This document shows, in pieces, positions 9,904-19,385 of a stretch of DNA of 64,000 bases (positions are counted from its first letter, which is position 1; each line of letters opens with the position of its first letter). Origin of the DNA: Bacillota bacterium. Lineage in GTDB: Bacteria > Bacillota > SHA-98 > Ch115 > JABLXJ01. The stretch spans positions 101,003 to 165,002 of the forward strand of contig JABLXJ010000007.1 of assembly GCA_013178125.1 (NCBI GenBank). The letters are read 5' to 3'. Below the pieces are notes generated by a model. That model did not search any database. It was given only the letters and a program-made list of their open reading frames with translations, and had not been told where the DNA came from. The position numbers and the translations under genes are program-made.

Positions 9904-12000
9904 ATGGGCATGGGCGGCGCTTTCAGACTCAAGTCGGATTTTAAACCCAAGGGGGACCAGCCGAAGGCTATCGAGCGATTGTCGCGGGGCTTTATGGAGG
10001 GTTGCCGTTTCCAGACCCTTCTAGGCGTCACGGGGTCTGGAAAGACATTCACGATGGCGGGTGTCATCCAGAATCTTCAAAAACCGACTCTGGTTATCGC
10101 CCATAACAAGACCCTCGCAGCCCAGCTCTGTAGCGAATTCAAGGAGTTTTTCCCGGGAAATGCCGTAGAATACTTCGTGAGCTATTATGACTATTACCAG
10201 CCCGAGGCGTATATTCCTCATACCGACACGTATATTGAGAAGGACGCGTCGATCAACGACGAAATCGACCGGCTGAGGCACGCGGCCACGAGCGCCCTGC
10301 TTGAGAGGCGGGATGTCATAATCGTTGCTAGCGTTTCGTGCATATACGGCCTCGGCTCGCCCGAGGATTACCAGGACCTCACGGTCTTGGTCCGCAGGGG
10401 TGAGGTTCGCGACCGGGACGACATCCTGCGCAAGCTCGTGGGGATCCAGTACTCGCGAAATGATATCGGATTCGTCCGCGGGACTTTCAGGGTGCGAGGC
10501 GACGTTGTGGAGATCATCCCCGCGTACGGCGAGGACGCGATCCGAATCGAGTTCTTTGGCGATGAGATCGAACGGATACTCGAAGTGGATGTTTTGACGG
10601 GGGAGGTTTTGAGCCAGCGGGATGCGGTCACGATATTCCCCGCGAGCCATTTCATCACAACAGAGGACAAGCTCAAGAGGGCGCTCGAGTCCATAGAGGG
10701 GGAGCTGGAGGAGAGATTGGCCGTGCTTCGCTCCCAGGGGAAGCTGCTTGAAGCCCAGAGGCTCGAGGGCAGGACCAGATACGATCTGGAGATGCTGCGG
10801 GAGGTGGGCTATTGCCAGGGCATTGAGAATTATTCCCGTCACCTGACGGGGCGCAAGCCCGGTGAGCCGCCGGCTACCTTGTTGGACTACTTCCCCGATG
10901 ATTTCCTCATGTTTATAGACGAGTCGCATGTGACCATCCCGCAGATTCACGGGATGTACGCGGGCGACAGGTCGCGGAAGGAGAGCCTCGTTGAGTACGG
11001 CTTCAGGCTCCCGTCGGCGTTTGACAACCGGCCTTTGAGGTTCGAGGAATTCGAGAGGAAGATAAACCAGGTTATTTTCGTCTCTGCAACCCCCGGGGAA
11101 TATGAATTGAAACGGAGCAGCCAGGTCGTCGAGCAGATCATCCGGCCGACGGGCCTTGTGGATCCAGAGATCAGCGTCAGGCCGACGAAGGGCCAGGTGG
11201 ATGACCTTGTGGGTGAGATAAGGAAGCGGGTGGACAGGAGCGAGCGCGTGCTCGTAACAACCCTGACCAAGAAGATGGCGGAGGACCTGACCGAATACCT
11301 CGCCGAGCTTGGCCTCAAGGTCCGCTACCTGCACTCGGAGATCGAGACCCTGGACAGGGTGGAGATACTGAGGGACTTGCGATTGGGCAAATTCGATGTG
11401 CTGGTGGGCATAAACCTCTTACGGGAGGGCCTCGACCTCCCCGAGGTTTCGCTCGTCGCCATACTGGATGCGGATAAGGAAGGCTACCTGCGGTCGGAGA
11501 CCTCGCTCATTCAGACCATCGGTCGCGCCGCCAGGAATGCCGGGGGCAAGGTCATTATGTATGCCGATGTGATCACAGGATCCATGCGGAGGGCCATAGA
11601 TGAAACTAACAGGCGCCGGGCGATCCAGCTTGAATATAATAGGCAGCACGGCATCACGCCGGAGACGATCAGGAAGGCTGTAAAGGATATTCTCCAGGCG
11701 AGCCGTGGCGTGGAGGAGGGCGCACCGGGCGCGCCAGGCGTGCCGGCTGGTGCAGCTTATCAGAAGGGCCAGAAGGGCAGGGCGGCTGCTGTCGCCGTGG
11801 CCGAGCAGCATGGGGCCTATGGGGCGGCCGGCGACGGCGATATCGAGGCAGAGCTGGATGGCATGACGGAGAAGGAGATTGCGCATATGATCCGCGGCCT
11901 CGAGAAGGATATGCGGCGGGCTGCGGAGGCGCTGGAGTTTGAGCGGGCTGCTGAGCTGCGGGACAGGATAAGGGAGCTCAGACGCAGGTTCGCCTCGTGA
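9904..12000 (+). CDS. uvrB: Excinuclease ABC subunit B
   Basis: UvrB is the damage-verifying helicase-like subunit of nucleotide excision repair; UvrA loads it on DNA and UvrC cuts on both sides of the lesion. From ATG 9904 the protein is 698 residues. The N-terminus [14 protein letters not shown] is typical; Walker A is GVTGSGKTF, the beta-hairpin holds [12 protein letters not shown], motif II is DESH, and helicase motifs [17 protein letters not shown] and TIGRAARN follow. A C-terminal UVR domain ([17 protein letters not shown]) binds UvrC. ATG 9904 is preceded by CAGGGGG at good spacing; the frame stays open 51 codons further up without conserved sequence. A Gly-Ala-Pro-rich linker ([13 protein letters not shown]) precedes the UVR domain. 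Confidence 0.97.
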   Translation: MGMGGAFRLKSDFKPKGDQPKAIERLSRGFMEGCRFQTLLGVTGSGKTFTMAGVIQNLQKPTLVIAHNKTLAAQLCSEFKEFFPGNAVEYFVSYYDYYQPEAYIPHTDTYIEKDASINDEIDRLRHAATSALLERRDVIIVASVSCIYGLGSPEDYQDLTVLVRRGEVRDRDDILRKLVGIQYSRNDIGFVRGTFRVRGDVVEIIPAYGEDAIRIEFFGDEIERILEVDVLTGEVLSQRDAVTIFPASHFITTEDKLKRALESIEGELEERLAVLRSQGKLLEAQRLEGRTRYDLEMLREVGYCQGIENYSRHLTGRKPGEPPATLLDYFPDDFLMFIDESHVTIPQIHGMYAGDRSRKESLVEYGFRLPSAFDNRPLRFEEFERKINQVIFVSATPGEYELKRSSQVVEQIIRPTGLVDPEISVRPTKGQVDDLVGEIRKRVDRSERVLVTTLTKKMAEDLTEYLAELGLKVRYLHSEIETLDRVEILRDLRLGKFDVLVGINLLREGLDLPEVSLVAILDADKEGYLRSETSLIQTIGRAARNAGGKVIMYADVITGSMRRAIDETNRRRAIQLEYNRQHGITPETIRKAVKDILQASRGVEEGAPGAPGVPAGAAYQKGQKGRAAAVAVAEQHGAYGAAGDGDIEAELDGMTEKEIAHMIRGLEKDMRRAAEALEFERAAELRDRIRELRRRFAS

Positions 12001-12015
12001 CCGGAGGGGTCGAAG

Positions 12016-14949
12016 TTGAGCAAGGAAATGATAATTGTCAGGGGTGCGCGGCAGCACAACTTGAAGAATATAGATTTGGAGATACCCAGGGACAAGCTCG
12101 TCGTCATCACGGGGCTCAGCGGGTCAGGCAAGTCTTCCCTGGCCTTCGATACGATTTATGCCGAGGGCCAGAGACGTTACGTGGAGTCCCTCTCCGCCTA
12201 CGCCCGGCAATTCCTCGGCCAGATGGACAAGCCGGACGTTGATTATATCGAAGGGCTCTCGCCAGCGATCTCCATAGATCAGAAGAGCGGCAGCCGGAAT
12301 CCCCGGTCAACCGTGGGAACTGTGACGGAGATATATGATTACCTCCGCCTCTTGTTTGCGCGCATAGGTAAGCCCCACTGCTACAAGTGCGGCCGGCCCA
12401 TAACGCAGCAGACGGTCGAGCAAGTGGTCGATAAGGTGCTGGCGCTTGGCGAGGGCACCAGGCTCCAGGTGCTCGCGCCCATCATAAAGGGAAAGAAGGG
12501 CGAGCACCGCAAGGTCCTTGAAGACATCCGGAGACAGGGTTTTGTGAGGGTCCGCGTGAACGGCGAGGTTCACGAGGTAACCGAGGAGATAAACCTGGAG
12601 CGCTACAAGATCCATACAATAGAGGTGGTTGTGGACCGGCTGGTAGTAAGGCCGGACATCCGCAAGAGGCTCGCGGACTCCGTCGAGACCGCCATGAAGC
12701 TCGGGGACGGGGTCGTGATCATAAACCTCGTAGGGGAAACCAGAGGCCCGTCACCGGGGGCATCTGCGGGAGCAGGGGCTGGGGCTGGGGCAGGAACAGG
12801 GGCTCCAGAAGACCTCGTCTTCAGCGAAAAATTCGCATGCCCGGAATGCGGCATCAGCTTTGACGAGCTCGCCCCGAGGATGTTCTCTTTTAATAGCCCA
12901 TATGGTGCGTGCCCGGCATGTGCGGGCCTGGGCAGCAAGTGGGAGATCGACCCCGAGCTCGCCCTGGACTTGGATAGACCCATCAGGGATGGCGGGATCG
13001 TGCCCTGGAGGGCTTCTTGGGCGGGAACGCGGAGCGATTTCTACAAGGAAAGGGTCGAGGCGGTATGCCGGGATTTCGGCATAGACATGACTGTGCCCAT
13101 CGGTGAGCTTCGCCCTGAGGAAAGGGATATCCTGTTGAATGGCGCGGGCGCCAGGAGGTTCAGGTTCCAGTACCATAATCTCGAAGGCCGTCTCCGGTGG
13201 TACGAGACGACCTATGAGGGGGTCATTCCCTACCTGGAGAGAAAGTACCGGGAGGCGCAGACGGACTTTGCCCGCGAGGAAATAGAGCAGTTCATGAGCA
13301 CGAGGCCGTGCCCGGTATGCAACGGGGCGAGGCTCAAGCCTGAGAGCCTGGCGGTTACCATTGCGGGGAAATCTATAGTCGACGTGACGCGGTTTTCCAT
13401 AGCTGAGGCAAGGGAGTTCTTTGAGAACCTCCAGCTAACTGAGCGTGAAAGGATAATAGCGCACCAGATTTTGAAGGAGATAAGGCAGAGGCTCGGGTTC
13501 CTGGTGAATGTCGGGCTGGATTACCTGACGCTCGATAGGACGGCGGGGACGTTGGCGGGTGGCGAGGCGCAGAGGATCCGGCTCGCTACCCAGATAGGAT
13601 CGAGCCTCGTCGGGGTGCTGTATATCCTGGATGAGCCCAGCATAGGTCTCCACCAGCGGGATAACAGGCGCCTTATCAATACCCTGCTCGAGCTGCGGGA
13701 CCTGGGAAACACGGTCATCGTGGTGGAGCATGATGAGGAGACCATGCGCTCGGCTGACTATATTGTGGATATGGGCCCGGGCGCAGGGGAGCACGGCGGG
13801 TACGTGGTGGTGGCGGGCAGCATGGAGGATATAATGGCGTGCAGGGCGTCGATCACAGGGCAGTACCTGAGCGGGGAGCGGCGCATCGAGGTGCCCGAGG
13901 TGCGCCGGAAGCCCAGCGGGAAGTCGCTGGTTGTGAAAGGCGCGCGTGAACACAACCTGAAGAGTATAGACGTGGAGATACCCTTAGGGGTGTTCGTTTG
14001 TGTTACGGGGGTCTCGGGCTCGGGGAAGAGCACGCTCGTGAATGAGATCCTGTATAAGAGGCTGGCGCACGAGCTGAACGGGGCGGCCGTGAAGGCAGGG
14101 GCTCATGACGCCGTTCTTGGGATTGAGAACCTCGATAAGGTCATTGACATCGACCAGTCGCCGATAGGCCGCACGCCGCGTTCGAACCCGGCCACATATA
14201 CCGGCGTATTCGATTATATAAGAGAGACCTTCGCGCAAACCCCGGAGGCTAAGGTGCGTGGCTACAAGCCCGGGCGCTTTAGCTTCAACGTGAAGGGGGG
14301 GCGCTGCGAGGCGTGCCGCGGCGATGGGATAATAAAGATCGAGATGCATTTCCTGCCGGACGTCTATGTTCCCTGTGAGGTCTGCAAGGGGAAGCGCTAT
14401 AACCGGGAGACCCTCGAGGTGGGGTACAAGGGCAAGAGCATCGCGGATGTTCTGGACATGCGCGTCGAAGATGCTTTGGAATTCTTCCAGAACATCCCGC
14501 GGATCAGGCGCAAGCTCCAGACCCTTTATGATGTGGGGCTGGGCTATATCAAGCTTGGGCAGCCCGCGACAACTCTGTCGGGCGGCGAGGCCCAGCGAGT
14601 CAAGCTGGCCACGGAGCTCAGCAGGCGGAGCAACGGCCGCACGCTTTATATCCTCGATGAGCCGACGACCGGGCTTCACTTCGCGGATATCGAGAAGCTC
14701 CTGAGCGTTCTCGGCAAGCTCGTCGACGCCGGGGATACGGTGCTCGTCATCGAGCACAATCTTGACGTGATAAAGACGGCGGATTATATTATAGACCTGG
14801 GGCCGGAGGGCGGCGAACGTGGCGGCACGATTGTGGCGTGCGGGACGCCGGAGGAGGTTGCGCAGGTCTGCGGGTCGTATACAGGCCAGTTCCTGAGGGG
14901 AATCCTCGGGCCTCGGCTCAGGATGGCCGCTAAGGTGGCGGCGTGCTAG
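12016..14949 (+). CDS. uvrA: Excinuclease ABC subunit A
   Basis: UvrA is the ATPase that finds bulky DNA damage. The 977-residue protein has the two ABC modules with zinc fingers: first Walker [10 protein letters not shown] near residue 33, zinc motif CYKCGRP near 120, the CPECG-CPAC finger near 275-300, CPVCNGAR near 435, first signature [12 protein letters not shown], second Walker [10 protein letters not shown] near 673, zinc motif [17 protein letters not shown], second signature [12 protein letters not shown] and Walker [13 protein letters not shown]. The TTG start at 12016 sits 6 bases after GGAGGGG; ATG 12028 is less well placed. A run of alternating Gly-Ala (about residues 250-265) is inserted just before the CPECG finger and is not a normal UvrA feature. 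Confidence 0.97.
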   Translation: MSKEMIIVRGARQHNLKNIDLEIPRDKLVVITGLSGSGKSSLAFDTIYAEGQRRYVESLSAYARQFLGQMDKPDVDYIEGLSPAISIDQKSGSRNPRSTVGTVTEIYDYLRLLFARIGKPHCYKCGRPITQQTVEQVVDKVLALGEGTRLQVLAPIIKGKKGEHRKVLEDIRRQGFVRVRVNGEVHEVTEEINLERYKIHTIEVVVDRLVVRPDIRKRLADSVETAMKLGDGVVIINLVGETRGPSPGASAGAGAGAGAGTGAPEDLVFSEKFACPECGISFDELAPRMFSFNSPYGACPACAGLGSKWEIDPELALDLDRPIRDGGIVPWRASWAGTRSDFYKERVEAVCRDFGIDMTVPIGELRPEERDILLNGAGARRFRFQYHNLEGRLRWYETTYEGVIPYLERKYREAQTDFAREEIEQFMSTRPCPVCNGARLKPESLAVTIAGKSIVDVTRFSIAEAREFFENLQLTERERIIAHQILKEIRQRLGFLVNVGLDYLTLDRTAGTLAGGEAQRIRLATQIGSSLVGVLYILDEPSIGLHQRDNRRLINTLLELRDLGNTVIVVEHDEETMRSADYIVDMGPGAGEHGGYVVVAGSMEDIMACRASITGQYLSGERRIEVPEVRRKPSGKSLVVKGAREHNLKSIDVEIPLGVFVCVTGVSGSGKSTLVNEILYKRLAHELNGAAVKAGAHDAVLGIENLDKVIDIDQSPIGRTPRSNPATYTGVFDYIRETFAQTPEAKVRGYKPGRFSFNVKGGRCEACRGDGIIKIEMHFLPDVYVPCEVCKGKRYNRETLEVGYKGKSIADVLDMRVEDALEFFQNIPRIRRKLQTLYDVGLGYIKLGQPATTLSGGEAQRVKLATELSRRSNGRTLYILDEPTTGLHFADIEKLLSVLGKLVDAGDTVLVIEHNLDVIKTADYIIDLGPEGGERGGTIVACGTPEEVAQVCGSYTGQFLRGILGPRLRMAAKVAAC

Positions 14950-15070
14950 ATAGCCAGCTAGTCAGCTGGCCAGCTGGCCAGATAAAGAGCTAGATATGGG
15001 CGTGCTGGGGAAAAGGTGAGGGCCATGTGAGGGTCATGGGCAGAAAGGTGAGGGGCATGGGGTAGAGGAG
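14950..15070 (+). repeat. uvrA-uvrC gap with CCAGCTGG and GTGAGGGxCATG repeats
   Basis: The gap contains CCAGCTAGTCAGCTGGCCAG-type repeats (about 14953-14982), then three imperfect copies of GGTGAGGGSCATG at about 15015, 15028 and 15047. The last copies lie where the start of uvrC is expected, so repeat expansion may have disturbed the initiation region of uvrC. Confidence 0.55.
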
Positions 15071-16957
15071 ATTGTCAGAAACCTCCCGGAGAAGCCGGGG
15101 GTTTATATAATGAAGGACGCGCGAGGGAAGTTCATCTATGTCGGCAAGGCTGTATCGCTCAAGGCGCGCGTCCGCTCATATTTCCAGTCGCCCGGGAGCC
15201 TTTCGCCCAGGGTGCGCCTCATGGTGGAGAAGGTCTCCGACATAGAATATGTTGTCACAGGGTCCGAGGTCGAGGCGTTGATTCTCGAGAATAACCTGAT
15301 CAAGCGCCACAGACCCTGGTACAATATAAGGCTGCGCGACGACAAGACCTACCCCTATGTCAAGGTCACGCTCGCTGAGCGTTTCCCCAAGGTAATAACT
15401 ACGCGGAGGATGGTTCAGGACGGGTCGCGCTACTTCGGGCCGTATACGGATGCGGGGTCCCTATATGATACCTTGCGCTTTTTGAAGCGGCTTTTCCCCG
15501 TGAGGAGCTGCAACAAGAAGATAGGTGATAAGACCGATGACAGGCCTTGTCTCAATTACCATATCGAGCGTTGCCTGGCCCCGTGCTCAGGGAGGATCAG
15601 CGAGAAGGCCTACCGGACGGTGATTGACCAGATTTGCCTCTTCCTGGAGGGGCGGCAGGAGGAGCTCATCAGGGCGATGCGCAAGGATATGACGAGCGCG
15701 GCCCTGGTGGAGGATTATGAGCGGGCGGCCGCGATACGGGACAGGATTCGCGATCTTGAGAAGGTGATTGAGCGGCAGAAGATCGTCTCTCCTTCGCTGG
15801 GAGACATCGACGTCATCGCGTTCGCGCGCAATGATACGGATGCCTGCGCGCAGATCTTGCTTATCCGGGACGGCAAGATGATAGGCCGCGAGCATTTCGT
15901 CCTCGAGAATGTCAAGGTTGTTACCGATACCGGGGAGCCAGGCGATTCGGATATTATGACTGCATTCGTAAACCAGTATTACGCCAGCGCGAGCTTCGTG
16001 CCGTCGGAGGTTCTCCTACAGCATCCCATCGACGACGCGGATATTGTCGCGAAGTGGCTCAGCGAGAGGAAAGGCGGGAAGGTAACGCTTCGTGTGCCGA
16101 GGCGCGGCACGAAGAAGGAGCTTGTAGAGATGGCGGCGGAGAACGCCCGGCTCTCCCTGGGCCGGGTCGCGCTCGAGAGGGTTGAGAGGGTCCAGGCCGG
16201 GGAGATGGAGGAGGGCGCCCTTCTCGAGCTCCAGAGGGCGGTCGGGGCTGAGATCGGGCTCGAGGAACCGCCGCGAAGGATAGAGGCGTTTGATATCTCC
16301 AACATCCAGGGTCGGGAAGCCGTTGGATCGATGGTCGTATTTAAGGATGGAAGGCCCCTCAAGTCGGGTTACCGCCGGTTTAAGATCAAGCTGGCGGGAG
16401 GGCCCGATGACTACGCCATGATGCGGGAGGTGGTGCTCCGGCGTTACCGGCGCGCTAGGGCGGCGTACGGTGGCGACGGGGCTGGGGCAGGGGCCGGCAC
16501 TGGCGATGCGGGGAAATGGGACCAGCTCCCGGATCTGATCCTGATCGACGGCGGCAAAGGCCAGCTCGGGGCGGCGAGGGATGCCTTGAGGGAGGTCGGG
16601 CTGGATTTCATCCCGACGATCGGGCTCGCAAAGGAGTTCGAGCACATATTTGTTGAGGGACGGAGCGATCCTATCGTTCTTCCGCGCGATTCAAAGGCCC
16701 TCTTTGTCCTCCAGCGCGTGAGGGATGAGGCTCACAGGTTCGCCGTGGCCTACCACAGGCGACTACGGGAGAAAGACGCTACCTTGTCCCAGCTCGCGGG
16801 GATAAAGGGCATAGGCAGGAAGAGGATAGGGGCGCTCTTTAATGCCTTCAAATCCCTCGATGAGATGCGCCGCGCCGGAGTCGACGAGCTCGCGAGCGTG
16901 CCGGGGATGACCCGGAAGGCCGCGGAGCTTGTCTATAGTTACCTGCACCAGGGCTAA
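15071..16957 (+). CDS. uvrC: Excinuclease ABC subunit C (non-canonical or damaged start)
   Basis: UvrC makes both incisions of excision repair. Conserved parts: GIY-YIG nuclease (LPEKPGVYIM then FIYVGKA), a cysteine cluster CLNYHIERCLAPC, a UVR domain (DYERAAAIRDRIRDLEK), the RNase H-like nuclease (IEAFDISNIQG, LILIDGGKGQL) and tandem helix-hairpin-helix (GIKGIGRKRI, SVPGMTRKAA). The first ATG in frame is 15110, but that would remove the PGVY half of the nuclease motif. The frame is open upstream to 15020 without ATG, GTG or TTG; ATT at 15071, directly after GAGGAG, is the best candidate, giving MVRNLPEKPGVY. A sequencing or real frameshift in the repeats upstream is the other explanation. 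A Gly-Ala insert ([12 protein letters not shown]) sits near residue 470. Confidence 0.9.
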   Translation: MVRNLPEKPGVYIMKDARGKFIYVGKAVSLKARVRSYFQSPGSLSPRVRLMVEKVSDIEYVVTGSEVEALILENNLIKRHRPWYNIRLRDDKTYPYVKVTLAERFPKVITTRRMVQDGSRYFGPYTDAGSLYDTLRFLKRLFPVRSCNKKIGDKTDDRPCLNYHIERCLAPCSGRISEKAYRTVIDQICLFLEGRQEELIRAMRKDMTSAALVEDYERAAAIRDRIRDLEKVIERQKIVSPSLGDIDVIAFARNDTDACAQILLIRDGKMIGREHFVLENVKVVTDTGEPGDSDIMTAFVNQYYASASFVPSEVLLQHPIDDADIVAKWLSERKGGKVTLRVPRRGTKKELVEMAAENARLSLGRVALERVERVQAGEMEEGALLELQRAVGAEIGLEEPPRRIEAFDISNIQGREAVGSMVVFKDGRPLKSGYRRFKIKLAGGPDDYAMMREVVLRRYRRARAAYGGDGAGAGAGTGDAGKWDQLPDLILIDGGKGQLGAARDALREVGLDFIPTIGLAKEFEHIFVEGRSDPIVLPRDSKALFVLQRVRDEAHRFAVAYHRRLREKDATLSQLAGIKGIGRKRIGALFNAFKSLDEMRRAGVDELASVPGMTRKAAELVYSYLHQG

Positions 16958-16971
16958 CGCATCCTGTGTCG

Positions 16972-16996
16972 AGGGAGCTCAATCCCTTTCTTTCTT
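16972..16996 (+). terminator. Weak intrinsic terminator after uvrC
   Basis: A 5-bp stem AGGGA/TCCCT with a 6-base loop is followed by TTCTTTCTT. It lies 15 bases after the uvrC stop. The stem is short, so termination strength is doubtful. Confidence 0.4.
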
Positions 16997-17027
16997 ACCC
17001 TTTTCAGAAGGCTTGGGACCGCGTCCT

Positions 17028-17729
17028 CTAAAGCACCGGCATACAGCACCGGTGGTCGGGCAGGTGCTGTGCCAGCCACCCGGCGAAATCCGGCACCGCA
17101 TAGAAAACGTGATCAGGCGCCTCTTTCAGAATAGCTACATGGCCAGGTGCAGATGTCACCCACAGCGCCGCAACGGTGGTAACGCCAGCGGCCCGCCCGG
17201 CCTTGATATCGGCCCATGAGTCTCCAACGAAGACGGTATGCCCCGGCCGGAGCTCCAGGTGCTTCATTGCCAGGAAGATGCCTTCAGGGTCTGGTTTCGG
17301 GACGACCACATCGACCCCTGTAACCACGGTATCGATTAAGGTATCGAGGCCGAGCTTCTGTAGGGTGATAGCTGCGCTCCGGGGCCCCTTACCCGTCACG
17401 ATGCCCGTCTTTACGCGCCTTGACTTCAGGGAATCCAGTAGTTCCCATATCCCCTCGATTTCGACCGTGCTGGTGTCATGAAACTCAGCATAAAAACGCC
17501 AGTAGTCCTCGAGGCAGTCCTGGCAGTGCTCAGCGCCGACGACCCGCGCCACCATGCCCTCCTCGGGCGGTCCAAACATGGCCCTGATCTCCTCGTCCTT
17601 GAAACGACGGCCTATATATTTTTCAAAGGCATGATTAAAGGCTTTGTAACACAGAGGTAGCGTGTTGGCTAAGGTCCCGTCCAGGTCAAAAATCACGCCT
17701 TGGATTGTGTCCGCTTGAATTATGCCCAC
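17028..17729 (-). CDS. HAD-family phosphatase (phosphoglycolate phosphatase/PpaX type)
   Basis: A 233-residue HAD subfamily IA hydrolase. Motif I is VIFDLDGTLANT near residue 14 with both aspartates; the helical cap follows; motif II is the threonine/serine in GIVTGKG; the lysine is in VVPKPDPEG; motif III is VFVGDSWADIKAGRAAG. Such enzymes hydrolyse small phosphomonoesters (phosphoglycolate, pyrophosphate, sugar phosphates); the substrate cannot be read from sequence. It is transcribed away from the CRISPR locus and toward the uvrC end, with no obvious partner gene. Confidence 0.85.
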   Translation of the reverse strand: MGIIQADTIQGVIFDLDGTLANTLPLCYKAFNHAFEKYIGRRFKDEEIRAMFGPPEEGMVARVVGAEHCQDCLEDYWRFYAEFHDTSTVEIEGIWELLDSLKSRRVKTGIVTGKGPRSAAITLQKLGLDTLIDTVVTGVDVVVPKPDPEGIFLAMKHLELRPGHTVFVGDSWADIKAGRAAGVTTVAALWVTSAPGHVAILKEAPDHVFYAVPDFAGWLAQHLPDHRCCMPVL

Positions 17730-17844
17730 AGGAAGCTCTCCTCCAGATTTAAGAATAAATTGGCTTAAATTGGGCCGCTGACAACCCTCGAAGAAAAACT
17801 GATCCTAAACGCATTCCCTTTTGTAGTCAATTGTATCATATATC
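17730..17844. other. AT-richer gap upstream of the HAD gene
   Basis: The first part of a 0.9-kb gene-free region. It should hold the promoter of the minus-strand HAD gene, but no clear hexamer pair was found. G+C drops here relative to the left flank, marking the start of the different-composition segment that includes the CRISPR locus. Confidence 0.4.
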
Positions 17845-18185
17845 TCCATCACTTTGAATATCTTAACCCGTTCTCTACGTCACGCGTTAGGGCCCGAACA
17901 CTGATCTACATCATCCTTCCCGGCTAACCCATAACGTACATCACCTCTCCCGCCCCACCCGTGACGTACATCATTCCATCGCGCCTCACCCGTTACGTGT
18001 ATCACTACTCCTCCCCCATCTGTAATGTTCGTCATTCATCTCGCATCACTCGTTCTGTACATCACTGGTTCCCCCGGAATCATTCACCACAGCAACCCTC
18101 ACGGGCAACAGCTGATGTGCAGCACGCCTCTTGGGTGAAGGCTGATGCATATCACGATTCTGTGCCAATCCATTCTATGGGTCAT
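17845..18185 (+). repeat. Degenerate tandem direct repeat with a 30-bp period
   Basis: A core resembling TACATCAC recurs at 17876, 17907, 17937, 17967, 17998, 18028, 18058, 18088, 18118, 18148 and 18178 (a weaker copy at 17845), that is at steps of 31, 30, 30, 31, 30, 30, 30, 30, 30 and 30 bases. The fuller unit reads ACCCGTTACGTACATCAC followed by a C/T-rich stretch. Counting a 22-base window in the 11 strong units, positions 5 (A), 10 (T), 20 (C) and 21 (A) are invariant. In the plus-strand frame many units read S-R-x-T and V-x-H, but two 31-base steps break the frame. It could be a decayed decapeptide-repeat gene or a protein-binding DNA array. The unit does not match the CRISPR repeat. 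Confidence 0.8.
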
Positions 18186-18384
18186 GCATGATAGATCATG
18201 GATGATAGATTATGGTTCAACGCGGAGTGGTATGATCGATTGATTTAGCTCAAAGAGGGCTCAGGGATCATGACCTACCCCTGGATTATAGCGTGCCGTA
18301 CAGGTATCTATCTTCTACGGAGAAAGGATTTTCCCTTTTCTGACAAGAAGGATTTGTAGTGTCAATACTGAATAGGTGCCTTGG

Positions 18385-18486
18385 GTGGCAACGTACGAGT
18401 TTAGGAATATCAAGGATTCCAAGGGGCCTTTGAAGAGCCCTGTTTGTTATCATTACGCCCATTTGTACCATGCGGAACGTATGATC
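18385..18486 (+). ncRNA. Degenerate mini-CRISPR (repeat-spacer-repeat), candidate CreA/CreR-type guide RNA
   Basis: First pseudo-repeat 18384/18385-18414: aligned to the 29-nt array repeat it matches 21 of 29 positions with one 2-nt insertion, including the intact 8-mer AGGAATAT at the 3' side. Second pseudo-repeat about 18455-18486: weaker (about 18 of 29 with two small insertions) but its 3' part keeps GGAA and TATGA. They are separated by a 40-nt pseudo-spacer (18415-18454), close to the 35-37 nt of the real array, and have the same orientation. It lies 170-270 bp upstream of cas6. Known CreA/CreR RNAs of type I systems have this layout and steer Cascade to a toxin or cas promoter by partial pairing. 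Transcription and target are not shown; no convincing promoter was seen. Confidence 0.6.
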
Positions 18487-18548
18487 ATATTTCCTGGGGC
18501 GATAAAATGGCATTTGTCGGTCGAAAAATCGGTTTTTGAGAAGGATTG

Positions 18549-18578
18549 TTGATAACTATGCCGAATGTGGCAAATAAC
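18549..18578 (+). promoter_or_regulatory. Tentative promoter of the cas operon
   Basis: TTGATA (5 of 6 to consensus) at 18549 and AATAAC (4 of 6) 18 bases downstream, about 80-110 bases before cas6. It lies between the mini-CRISPR and cas6. The -10 is poor, so the assignment is weak. Confidence 0.35.
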
Positions 18579-18656
18579 GGTGAAATAGATAGGTATTCCA
18601 TAAAGATACTGTAATGCTAGAAATGCTAGAATAGAATAATTTGGGGGGTGCATCGT

Positions 18657-19385
18657 ATGCGGGTGAAGATCCGTTTATTCCCTAGAGAAATAAACGGCTT
18701 AACCGTCATTCCCTTGGATTTTCGTCGATATTTCATCTCATTAACTAAAACACTACTCCAGGGGTCGCCCTGCTATCAGCGGTTTACCGAAGATGCACCA
18801 GGATATAGCCCCTATGTATTCCATGTTGCCTTTGGGGAGGTTGTTGAAGCTGATTCTATCGAGCAAACAATGATCGTGCGTCCTCCCATTTCCTATATAT
18901 TTTCCACGGGCCTACCGGATCTCTTCACTCCAGTTATCAACACGGCCATCAACCACAAAGGAGCGGAAATGGTATTGGGACTTGTGTTAGAAGAGGTAGA
19001 ATTACTACCCCTCCGGCGACTTACAAAAAGCCATGTTCATTTTCATTTCCCAGGGCACGTCGTCTTCCGCACAAGGGATGGGTACCCTGATGGCAACGAC
19101 CTGACTGCCCTTGAAGAAGCCATCAATTATCATGGAATGAAAAAAGCAGAGTTCCTGGCACAGCACTATGGCCTTGAATCTATCCCACGGGAGCGAATAC
19201 GCCTGCTCCAAGGCTCAGATCCAAAAAAAGGAGTGTGTTACCATTACGGCGGGACCCTAACCACCGTTCGGGGGGATATCTTTTTGGAAGGGTTTCCCTT
19301 AACTCTCCAATTCCTTTATGACTATGGCCTCGGCGTGCGGACCGGGCAGGGTTTTGGGTATGTGGAGGTGGTGCAGGAATGGTAG
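18657..19385 (+). CDS. cas6: CRISPR pre-crRNA endoribonuclease Cas6
   Basis: Cas6 cuts the CRISPR transcript inside each repeat, leaving an 8-nt handle on the 5' end of each guide. The 242-residue protein (from ATG 18657, 7 bases after a GGGGTG ribosome site; GTG 18648 is possible) has the two ferredoxin-like folds of the family and the diagnostic C-terminal glycine-rich loop GLGVRTGQGFGYVEV. Histidines in the first half (INYHGM, HVHFHFPGH) are candidates for the catalytic residue. It is the first gene of a tightly packed eight-gene operon and overlaps cas8 by 7 bases. The same enzyme would be expected to process the mini-CRISPR upstream if its repeats are still recognised. Confidence 0.93.
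   Translation: MRVKIRLFPREINGLTVIPLDFRRYFISLTKTLLQGSPCYQRFTEDAPGYSPYVFHVAFGEVVEADSIEQTMIVRPPISYIFSTGLPDLFTPVINTAINHKGAEMVLGLVLEEVELLPLRRLTKSHVHFHFPGHVVFRTRDGYPDGNDLTALEEAINYHGMKKAEFLAQHYGLESIPRERIRLLQGSDPKKGVCYHYGGTLTTVRGDIFLEGFPLTLQFLYDYGLGVRTGQGFGYVEVVQEW

Noticed and set aside
10021..11334. 437-codon minus-strand frame inside uvrB
   Set aside because: Long shadow frame caused by G+C-rich codon bias; uvrB on the plus strand is fully conserved.
15036..15065. ATG codons at 15036 and 15057 as uvrC starts
   Set aside because: Both are in another frame and reach a TAG at 15063; they cannot give UvrC without a frameshift.
17961..18191. A 76-codon plus-strand frame with decapeptide-like repeats
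   Set aside because: It covers only part of the 30-bp repeat array, has no ribosome site, and the 31-base steps upstream break the frame; kept as a repeat, not as a gene.
18314..18321. TCTACGGA, the complement of TCCGTAGA in the CRISPR repeat, on the opposite strand
   Set aside because: Only an 8-mer with poor flanking similarity; about one such match is expected by chance in 0.9 kb on both strands.
18286..18513. A 75-codon minus-strand frame upstream of cas6
   Set aside because: No family features or ribosome site, and it runs across the mini-CRISPR; considered chance.
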